Of a stretch of DNA of 63,273 nucleotides, positions 1-8,700 are shown piece by piece. Below the pieces are notes generated by a model, which was not told where the DNA came from, did no database searches, and worked only from the letters and a program-made list of their open reading frames with translations. The stretch spans positions 18,584 to 81,856 of the forward strand of contig NZ_RQSP01000010.1 in the NCBI RefSeq assembly GCF_009078285.1. The letters are read 5' to 3'. Origin of the DNA: Bifidobacterium jacchi. Lineage in GTDB: Bacteria; Actinomycetota; Actinomycetes; Actinomycetales; Bifidobacteriaceae. The translations under genes were made by a program, and so were the position numbers. Each line of letters opens with the position of its first letter. Position 1 is the stretch's first letter.

Positions 1-874
1 GCGGCATGACCGCCGCGATGGCAAGCGGCACCGGCATGGCGGTGATCTGCATCGCATACATGTGCACAAGCCCGTCGCTGACGCGCATGGCGATGAGGAA
101 CATCAGCGCATAGGCCACGACCAGCAACGCGATCGAGATGATGCGCACCCGAGGCGCGAACAGCACCCTGCGAATCCGGGCCCACTGGCGATGCGCCAGA
201 AGACCGGCGACGAAGAACGGCAGATTCGCGATGAACGACGACACCGCCTTCGACGTCATGCCCTGGGATTCAAGCACATGATTGCCCGCCACGGAGGCGA
301 AGAACACGAACACGGACCATACCGCAACCGCCACGTCGGCGCGATCGGTCAGCCGGAACAGCTGATACGGCAGCCCGGTCACGACGAACATCAGGAACAG
401 CACCTGAAGAAACCACAGATTATCCGAAAAATTGCCGGTGACGAACGTCTCCCACAGAATGCGCCCGAACGTCAGGCCCTGAAACTGCGGATTATGCGTG
501 GCGAAACGCAGCGGAATGGACCAGCACAATCCGATGAACAGCCAGGGAATGACCAGACGGTACAGCTTCTTGCGCATCAGCACCGCATAACTGGTGGATT
601 TGCGCAGGGTATACACCATGCTGGAGCCGGCGAGGCCGAAGAACAACGGCATCATCGAGATGAACCCGACGCCGATCACCGTGGCGAGGGGAGAGCCCGG
701 ACCGCTGAATTCGAGCCGTCGGCTGGTCGGATACATGCCGTCGGGATCGCTGTAGATCATCGTCGAATGGTAGATGATGACCAGCAGCGCAAGTACGGCG
801 CGTATGTTGATCCATACGTTCGCCGACTGCGCTGCCGGGGTTTTCGCTGAGCGCGTGCGTGTCGTGCGTGTCAT
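1..874 (-). CDS. Acyltransferase family 3 membrane protein (partial)
   Basis: The reading frame opens at ATG 874 and runs off the left edge of the window without a stop, so only about 291 residues are visible. The protein begins with a short basic stretch, then hydrophobic segments including WINIRAVLALLVIIYHS, followed by many membrane spans, which is the pattern of acyltransferase family 3 (integral membrane O-acyltransferases with an early membrane-embedded His; here IIYHS). The family acylates cell-surface sugars or lipids; the substrate here is unknown. Its ATG overlaps the fatty acid synthase stop as ATGA, so it is probably translated by coupling with FAS. Fairly sure of the family, not of the substrate. 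Confidence 0.75.
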   Translation of the reverse strand, partial: MTRTTRTRSAKTPAAQSANVWINIRAVLALLVIIYHSTMIYSDPDGMYPTSRRLEFSGPGSPLATVIGVGFISMMPLFFGLAGSSMVYTLRKSTSYAVLMRKKLYRLVIPWLFIGLCWSIPLRFATHNPQFQGLTFGRILWETFVTGNFSDNLWFLQVLFLMFVVTGLPYQLFRLTDRADVAVAVWSVFVFFASVAGNHVLESQGMTSKAVSSFIANLPFFVAGLLAHRQWARIRRVLFAPRVRIISIALLVVAYALMFLIAMRVSDGLVHMYAMQITAMPVPLAIAAVMP

Positions 875-3800
875 GATCGCTGCTCCGAAGCGGCCCCTTC
901 CTCTTGTGTGCCTCGCGTATCGTGCGTGTCTTGCGTGCCGGACCGATAGCAGCCGTCCGCGCCAAGCCGGGCGTCGTCGTCGAGCAGCATCGCCGCTTCG
1001 ACGTCATGCACGTCGTCTGAAGGATCGAAATGACGATGCTCGATCGGCTCGAACAGCGCCGCATGACCGTGCATGCCGGCGTCGAGCCGCTGCATGCCTG
1101 CGGCAAGACGCGTCCGAGAACGTGCCAGCCAGCGATCCAGCAGCTCGCGACCCTCCTGCGGCGTGCCTGCGCCGGAAAGCACCGCGGCCTCGAAGGCGAT
1201 CGGGTTGACGAAGACCACCACCGAGGAGACGTGGCCGAATCCCAGCGACGAGGCGATCACCGATTTCACGGTGATGCCGGCGCTCGCCAGATCCAGCGGC
1301 GCATTGCGCACCCAGACCAGTTCGTCGTGCTCGCGCATCGACGGATCGACGCAGTCGAGCGACATGTTCGCGGGCACCTTGCCGGAGCGGAACATGTGCA
1401 TGATGTCCGATGTCTGGAACACGAACGATCCGCCCTTCGCATGCCCGGTGATCGCCTTGGGGGAGAAGACGTACAGCGGATTGCCGGCGGTGCGCCCGAT
1501 CGCGCGCGCGAGACGATGGTGGATCTCCGATTCGTTCGCGTCGTTCGCGTTCGTGGAGGTGTCGTGCTTGCACACCACGGTGATGTCGTCGGCGGTCAAT
1601 CCCAGATCGGCGAGCTGACGGGCCAGCGCGGAACGACGCCCGCCACGGCCTGCGGCAAGGGCGCCGAGACCGGGGGCGGGGATGGAGGCGTGCGCGCCAT
1701 CGGCGAAGGTCCGCGCATAGCCGACCACGCCGAGCACCGGCAGCCCGAGCCGCAGCGCGAGCGACGCGCGGGCCACCAGAACGGTGCCGCCGCCCTGCGC
1801 CTCGATGAAGCCGGCGCGACGACGATCGTCGGGCCGTGACATGAACCGGGTGCCGATGCCCTCCTTATGCAGCATCGCGTCGTCGGCGGTGGCGTTCATG
1901 TTGCCGAAGCCGAACACCGACCCCTGCGACATGTCGTCGGAACCGCCGGTGACCACGAAATCCGCCTTGTGCAGCAGAATCTTGTCGATGCCCTCCTCAA
2001 GGCTCACGGCGGCGGTCGCACAGGCGCCGATGGGCGTGTTGATCTCGCCGTAGCCGCCCAGATAGGACTGCATGACATGGCCGCCGATGATGTTCGGCAT
2101 GACCTCGGCGAACAGATCCGGTGCGATGTCATGCCCGGCGACATACTCCTGGAACATCGTCAGCGACGAACGGGCACCGCCGATGCCGGTGCTCTGCGTG
2201 GACGCGAAATCGGCCGGATGGATGGCGCGCAGGATCTCGCTTGGCGTGAACCCGGATGCGAGGAAGGCATCCACAGTGGTGAACATGCTCCACAGGGACA
2301 CCTCATCCAGACTTTCCAGCATGGATGCCGGCAGACCCCATACGGCCGGATCGAAGCCCTTGGGGATCTGCGCGCCGACGTGACGCAGCAGCGCCCTGCG
2401 ACGAGGCACGCGCACCATGGAGCCGGCCTTGCGGGTGACCGTCCACTCGCCGGTCTGCCCGTTCGGCGCAATGACGGTGTTCTGCGTGTCCGCCGCCTTG
2501 TATGCCTCGGCCTGTTCGCGATCGGGCACATTGAACGACACATCCTCGTTGAGATACACGGACGGGATGATCTCATCGCCGTCCGGAGCGATCTCGCCGT
2601 CATCCTCCAGCTCTCGTATGCCGCATCGGGCCACGACCTCGTCGTGGTAGCGATCGTAGATGTCCGCTTCATCGACCAGTTCGCCGGAACGGACATCCGC
2701 CCAACCGGGATGAGGCGCATCCTGCCAGGTGATCAGATGCATCGACCACGCGAGCTCGATCACGCCGTTCGCCGTCATATCGGCCATGCCATCGTAGCGA
2801 ATGCCCAGCTCCGCTTCGACGGCGGTGCGACCGGAGCCCCACGGGCCGATCAGGCCGACGCCCACGATCACGGCCATATCGTCGAGATCGGTGCGCACAT
2901 CGCCCCACTGTTCGGCCGTGAGCACCTCGCGCCGTATGGCATCCGCGCTGACATCGGTCGAGGCGGCCGCATCAGGGGAGGCGGCCGCGATCGAAGGCAG
3001 CGCCTTGAGCGTGCGCGGAGCGTTTTGCACTGCGCCCGCGGATTCGCGCGCCGCCCGCTCGCGCTCCTGCGCCTGCTGCCTGCGGAATTCGGCGATGAAC
3101 TCGCTGCCGACCTGCGCCAGATCGACATCGACCTCGCCGACTCCGCCGGTCAGATTGGCGTGCACCGGAGCATGGGTCGCCGCTTCGATCGAGGCCGGCG
3201 TGCACAGCTTCATCAGTTCGTCGGCGATCTCGCCGGTGGAATACGTGCGTACGCCCTTGGCCTCGACGGCGGCGACCAGCGGGTCGTTGTGCGCCATCAG
3301 ACCGGTGCCGCGCACCCATCCGATCGTCGGCTGGGCGAGAAGAATGCGATCATGCCATCCCGGCTCGCTCCTCCACTTGCGCTCGATGGCGTCAAACGCG
3401 TTCTTGGCCTCGCCGTAGGCGCCGTCGCCGCCGAACACGCCGCGATTGCCGGAGCCCGGCAGCACGACGAGCGTGCGATGCGCGACATCCACATCCTGCC
3501 GGGCGCGCGTCAGATCGGCGATGCCGCGTTCCACGCTCCACAGCAGCAGGCGCATCTGTCGTTCGGCGTTCGGCCCGACCTGATCCAAGGTGCCGGAGAC
3601 GCGCGGCGCGGCGAACGGGAAGAAGAAGTCCGGCATGAGCGCGGGCTTGAGCAGGATGCTGCTCGCGCCGACGGTCCGCCGGCTTTCGGTGGTCACCCAT
3701 GCGATGAGCGCATCCACGTCGCCGTACGCCGCGAGATTGGCTGGGACCAGCCATAGCCTGGCATCGCCGGCGGCATGACGACGATAGACGTCACGGGCGA

Positions 3801-5718
3801 ACTGCTCGCGCCGCCAGTCGATGTGCGACGCGGTGATGATCACCGTCGCGCCCCCTGCAAGGAACCGCGACGTGACCGCGCCGGCGATCGAATGCGGGGT
3901 GGCGCCGGTGATCAGCGCGACCTTGCCGTGATAGGGCAGTCGCCGGGCGATCGTCTCCTCGTCCGCTTCGGCGTCCTGCGCGATGCCGCGGAACCGCCTG
4001 GCAAGATCGGCCTTGCCCTCCGCATCGCACTTGTCGGCCCACCATGCCGCCTGTGCGCCGACGGCACGACCGAGGCCGACGAAGCTCGCCTCGCCGCCGA
4101 ACATGGGATCGGTCGGCAGCGAGCCGGAAAGATACAGGCGGGCGAGATCCTCGCGTGCGCTGGCCCAACGGTCGTCGAACAGCACCGCCTTGCGCGCGTC
4201 GAATGCGGGCCGCACGCTTTGCGCCCAGTCGGAGCCGAGCTCGCGTTCCACCAAAGCGACGACGCGCTCGTTGGCCGCAGCCTCTGATTCGCCGCCATCG
4301 GCAGCCGAATCGGGTGTCGGCGCTATGCCCAGTCGCTGCAGCACATCGCGTGCCGTCGCCGCGAGGATGCCATCCGGGCCGGTGACCGTCGCCTTGAAGG
4401 CGTCCAAGGCTTTGGAATCGACGGCCGCGCCGCCTTGTGCGGCATCGACGACCGGGGAGATCGCGATATGATGGCTTGCCGCCACGGCGTTGATGGCGGC
4501 ATCGATGAGCCGATCGGCGTCGGCGCGCGTCTTGACGGTCACGTTCGGCAACGTCCGCAACGCGTCGCCGCGCAGGGACGTCCCCTCGCGGGTGCCGATC
4601 AGAAGCTGCGCAAGCGTCCAGTACACCCAGTCGCCGCCCAGAGTCCAATGCTGGTCAAGCCGTTGCGCCACATGTGATTGCGGGATGCGGGCCACGCCGA
4701 ACAGTTCGTGAATGCGGCTCTTCACCGCCTTGTCGAGCACCGAGCCGAACGGCTTGTATCCGCCGGCCGCGTGATCCACCATATCGGCGAGCTTGCTCAT
4801 CGTGGCCTCCGCCGCGCCATCCAATGACGGCACGGAGATCTCCGCGGCGATGTCGACCAGTTGCTGGTTGCGCTTCGACGAGACGCCATTGGTAAGCGTC
4901 TCCAAGGTGTCCGACGAGCCGATCTGATCAAGTCGGATCTTGTTCTCCAACGCCAGCAGCATGCGCACCGCATCCGTGGCGGTGAAACGCAGTTGCGTGG
5001 CCGGGGTCGACTGCGCGGCTGCCTGCGTGGTAGCCGTGGTAGCCGTGGCGATGGCAGCGGCGGTCGATGCGTGCCGCGATTGCGACGCGCCCTGCGTTGG
5101 CTTGGATTGCGCTGATTGGGGTTGTGCCGGCTGGGACTGCACTGGCTGGGACTGCACGGAGGCGGATGCGACGTCTGCGGCATCCGATTCGGCATCGTCG
5201 TTCACAGCTGCAGCGGCATCCGCATCCGCAACCGCATTGCGAGTGCCCGCATCCGAGGCATCGACTTGCGTTCCCGGAGCGGGATCGGTGTCGTTGCCGA
5301 GTACACGGTCCGCGTCTCGCTCGGCGTTCAGCACCTGTACGTGAGCATCCTCGAATTCGGGTTGTTTCAGGGTCTTCGCCGCCATGTTGGCCAGCACCGG
5401 CGTTGCCGCCAAACCGACCTCCACGAACCGTTCGACGCCCAGCCCGCCGCGCTCGCGAGGCGTGAAGAGCAGTCGCTGCGTTTCGATCCAGCGCACCGGG
5501 GATGCGAACTGCCATGCGAGCAGCTCGATGAGCAGCATACGGGCCAGCTTCTGGGGATGCTGCTGCCACCACGCCCATGATTCTTCGCTGGCAAGCGCCT
5601 GGCGAATCCTGGTCGAGGGCGCCACGGCGAGAATCGATTCGGCGAAATCGCGGGTCAACGCGAACGGACGGGCGACCAGATTGGGAATATAATGGCCGAT
5701 CAGACCGCGCGGATCGTC
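871..5718 (-). CDS. fas: Type I fatty acid synthase, C-terminal part (end of MPT, ACP, KR, KS)
   Basis: This frame continues the synthase after a one-base frame change at about 5719. It opens just after an in-frame TGA at 5731-5733 and has no convincing start: the first start codons are TTG 5658 and ATG 5538. Visible in order (residues from TTG 5658): the end of the malonyl/palmitoyl transferase with LLAWQFASPVRWIETQ near 46-61; a Gln/Ser/Ala-rich linker near 165-220; an ACP-like domain near 220-310 with the probable phosphopantetheine serine in NGVSSKRNQ; a ketoreductase with GKVALITGATPHS near 575; and a ketosynthase with the Cys motif GACATAA near 1190 plus CKHDTSTNANDANESE and SPKAITGHAKGGS. 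No phosphopantetheinyl transferase domain was recognised at the C-terminus. FAS I is normally the only fatty acid synthase in bifidobacteria. Either the frame is restored by +1 recoding, or it is a split gene, mutation or sequence error. Confidence 0.9.
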   Translation of the reverse strand, partial: DDPRGLIGHYIPNLVARPFALTRDFAESILAVAPSTRIRQALASEESWAWWQQHPQKLARMLLIELLAWQFASPVRWIETQRLLFTPRERGGLGVERFVEVGLAATPVLANMAAKTLKQPEFEDAHVQVLNAERDADRVLGNDTDPAPGTQVDASDAGTRNAVADADAAAAVNDDAESDAADVASASVQSQPVQSQPAQPQSAQSKPTQGASQSRHASTAAAIATATTATTQAAAQSTPATQLRFTATDAVRMLLALENKIRLDQIGSSDTLETLTNGVSSKRNQQLVDIAAEISVPSLDGAAEATMSKLADMVDHAAGGYKPFGSVLDKAVKSRIHELFGVARIPQSHVAQRLDQHWTLGGDWVYWTLAQLLIGTREGTSLRGDALRTLPNVTVKTRADADRLIDAAINAVAASHHIAISPVVDAAQGGAAVDSKALDAFKATVTGPDGILAATARDVLQRLGIAPTPDSAADGGESEAAANERVVALVERELGSDWAQSVRPAFDARKAVLFDDRWASAREDLARLYLSGSLPTDPMFGGEASFVGLGRAVGAQAAWWADKCDAEGKADLARRFRGIAQDAEADEETIARRLPYHGKVALITGATPHSIAGAVTSRFLAGGATVIITASHIDWRREQFARDVYRRHAAGDARLWLVPANLAAYGDVDALIAWVTTESRRTVGASSILLKPALMPDFFFPFAAPRVSGTLDQVGPNAERQMRLLLWSVERGIADLTRARQDVDVAHRTLVVLPGSGNRGVFGGDGAYGEAKNAFDAIERKWRSEPGWHDRILLAQPTIGWVRGTGLMAHNDPLVAAVEAKGVRTYSTGEIADELMKLCTPASIEAATHAPVHANLTGGVGEVDVDLAQVGSEFIAEFRRQQAQERERAARESAGAVQNAPRTLKALPSIAAASPDAAASTDVSADAIRREVLTAEQWGDVRTDLDDMAVIVGVGLIGPWGSGRTAVEAELGIRYDGMADMTANGVIELAWSMHLITWQDAPHPGWADVRSGELVDEADIYDRYHDEVVARCGIRELEDDGEIAPDGDEIIPSVYLNEDVSFNVPDREQAEAYKAADTQNTVIAPNGQTGEWTVTRKAGSMVRVPRRRALLRHVGAQIPKGFDPAVWGLPASMLESLDEVSLWSMFTTVDAFLASGFTPSEILRAIHPADFASTQSTGIGGARSSLTMFQEYVAGHDIAPDLFAEVMPNIIGGHVMQSYLGGYGEINTPIGACATAAVSLEEGIDKILLHKADFVVTGGSDDMSQGSVFGFGNMNATADDAMLHKEGIGTRFMSRPDDRRRAGFIEAQGGGTVLVARASLALRLGLPVLGVVGYARTFADGAHASIPAPGLGALAAGRGGRRSALARQLADLGLTADDITVVCKHDTSTNANDANESEIHHRLARAIGRTAGNPLYVFSPKAITGHAKGGSFVFQTSDIMHMFRSGKVPANMSLDCVDPSMREHDELVWVRNAPLDLASAGITVKSVIASSLGFGHVSSVVVFVNPIAFEAAVLSGAGTPQEGRELLDRWLARSRTRLAAGMQRLDAGMHGHAALFEPIEHRHFDPSDDVHDVEAAMLLDDDARLGADGCYRSGTQDTHDTRGTQEEGAASEQRS

Positions 5719-8700
5719 ATCCTGCGGGAATCAGCGACTCCAGGCGTTCGCGATACTTCGCCACGCCGGGGCGCATCATGCGCGAATGGAATGGCACATC
5801 GATGCCGGGAATCGGCATGTACGGCGGTTTGCCGCCGAACTCGCGCGCACGCTGCTCCGCGTCGGACTTGAGGAAGCGCAGGCCCTTGAGCGTGCCGACC
5901 ACGGCGTACTGCGAGCCGGCGACGTTGTAGTTGACGATCTGCAGGAACTCGCCGCATCGCTTGGAGACATCGTTCACGTAATCGTCCACGGCATCGTCGT
6001 CCACGCCGAACTGAATCGGGCGAAGCGCACCCATGCCATAGTTGGAACGGCCTTGTTCGTCGCGTTCGACAAGCTCATACATGGTGTTGCCGCGCTGATA
6101 GACCATGTCGATGACGGTTTCCAGCGAGAAGGCGTTGCCCACCACCGACAGTGCGGTGTACTCGCCCAGCGAGTGGCCGGCGATATAGGCGTTGGCGTCG
6201 TCCGTCACATTCTCGGAATCGAATTTCGCATACTGCGCGAAGCCGAGCACTGTCAGCGCCACCTGCGTGAACTGGGAAAGAAACAGCACGCCCTTGGGGT
6301 GCCTGTACTCGACGCCCTGCACCACGATGGACTCGGGGTTGTCCCGAACGATGGTGAGAATCGAGAATCCGAATCGCTCACGGGTGTGACGGTCCGCTCG
6401 ATCCCACACCTCACGTACCGCAGCGGATTGCGACAGATCGTTCATGCCCATGCCCTTGCGCTGCGAACCCTGGCCGGGGAACACGTATGCGGTCACCGGG
6501 GCTTCGACGACGGCCGTCGCCCGCGCGACGATGCCGTCGCCTACGCGGCATGTCACATCAAGCAGCAGACGCCCTCTGGACGTGCGGCCCGCGCGTTCGA
6601 CCGAGATGTCCACATGCGCGCCGAGCGGTACCGGGACGAACATGGAATACGTCCATCCCTCGATACGATAGCGGGACTCGTCCTCGTCGTTGAGCGAACA
6701 GACGAGCTGCTGAGCCGCGGCGGACAGCCACATGCCGTTGACGATCGGCTTGTCGTATCCGACCATGCGCGCGTTGGTCCGCGAGACGTGCAGCGGATTG
6801 TAGTCCCCGGAGACGCGTTCGAAGGCGTTCATGTCGGTCGGCGCGGTGATGATCGCGTGGCGCAGCAGCCGGCGGCGGGTGGCGGTGGCGGAGCGATGCT
6901 CCGCTTCCAGCACGCCGCCGTAGGGCACGCTGAGCGGGGCGGGATCGTCCGCATACACATGGGTCGGTATGATGAATCGTTCGGTCAGCACCGCCACGAC
7001 ATCGTCAGTTGTGGTTTTGGTGGTTGCGGCTGTAGCGGTCACGTCTGCTGCGCTCGAATCTGTTGCGGTTGCCTGCCTCGCCGAGTCGGCGCGCAGATGG
7101 ATCTCGATATGTCCGCTCAGAACGCGGCCGTTGACGGAATCGATCGCGGGATCCGACCATACGACCGCATCCAGATACGGATTCTCGCCATCGGCACTCA
7201 TGCCACGGTAGCGTTCCAGCAGATGCGCGATGCCGCCGTCGTGGGTGAACCTCACCTCATGACTGAGATGAATCATGGATTGCAGCGCGTAGATCCACGG
7301 GGTGCCGTCAGTTGAGCCGTTGCCTATGCTTGAGTAGATCAGCGGCCACAGCAGGCACATCAGCGCATCCGGAATCGCCGATGCGGGATGAAGATGATCG
7401 GACAGCTGCGCGGTGCCGATGACGGTCGCATGCATGGCACCAAGCATGTCGTTGATGTGAAGCCTGGCATGATGTTCGCCGAACGCGGAACGTTTCGACG
7501 GCACGGCCTGCGGCAGAGCGGTGATGCGATTGCCGCATATGTCGCTGGTTCCTACGCCGGCCATATCGGCAAGCAGCGCGATCATGTCATCGCGAAGCAG
7601 TGTTTCGTCGACGATCGGATATCCGCCGTTCGTCGTGCTTTCCGTGACGCTCAGCGGCAAACGCATCTCGCGTACCACATGGGCCGAAGATCCCTGCTTG
7701 TGGGCGTCCCAGAACGTGTTGTCAAGATGGGTGATCATCTCATACGTGTGAGCCCTGCCCTCCACCGGGCGGCACTCCACGGGAGTTGGGGAGCCGCTGC
7801 GCGATGCGGTGCTGTGCTGCGCATCCGCATTGGCAGCGTTCGCGACGTTCGCGGCAGTGGTGGCGTTCGCGGCCGCCGTGTTGGCGGTCAGATGCCCGCA
7901 TCGCTCAATCAGCGGCGAGGAGCATGCCAGTCGGTCAGGAGTGGTCACGGGTCGGCCGGTAATCGCATCGGCCAGACGCGACCATGCCGCAGTCGGCTGC
8001 ACGCCGCGGGATTCCAGCTCAGTGACGCATGCCGTTTCAAAACGATCCAGCAGTTCGCCGACCGGCTCGTCGACGCGGTCGACATGGGCGACCGACAGCG
8101 GTCCGGGCAGCGCCAGCACCTGATCGGCGGTGTATCGGCGATCCTGGGACTGCCACATGGCGTCCTGACCCCAGCGATGCGCCACTTGGGAATCGATGAC
8201 CGGGACAAACGGCACGGGCTTGGTGCCAGGCTTGTCGCACAGCTCGACGAACCATGCCGCGTCGGTTTCGCACACATGGGCGCTTTCCGCAGCCGGATAG
8301 TGCTGGATGAGCAGGCTGATGGCGTCGAGCGGATCGCGCGCGGCGTCATCCGTGTTGATCAACGGGGTGAATTCGCCGTGATCCGTCGCCGTGAGGCGCT
8401 GCTCGCACCGCTCGATCATGCTGGCGAAGCGCTCGCTCCATGATTCGTCGACCCACGGGTAGGAGAGCGCCGCATAGCGGCGTAGCCAGTCGGCATACGA
8501 CATGTCGGTGACATCGCCGAAATACGGCTTCGCCGTGGCGGCAAGCGCGGCGATGATCTCGTTGCGATGCTCCTCCACGGCTTTGTCGAGATCGTCGCTG
8601 TGCGTGATCTCGTTGAGCAGCCGGTTGCAGCGGGCCGCCGAATTGTCGAGTTCATACAGGTCGGCATGCAGCGCGCTTACGCCCGACGCCACGCCTCCCT

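Noticed and set aside
62..850. 262-residue ORF on the plus strand
   Set aside because: Shadow of the partial acyltransferase on the minus strand, which has membrane segments and an ATGA-coupled start.
871..1170. Phosphopantetheinyl transferase domain at the end of FAS, as in fungi
   Set aside because: The C-terminal 100 residues are Asp/Ala-rich and repetitive, without the acidic motifs of that domain.
1867..3756. 629-residue ORF on the plus strand
   Set aside because: Antisense shadow of the fatty acid synthase; Arg/His/Gly-rich translation with no domain, no ribosome site.
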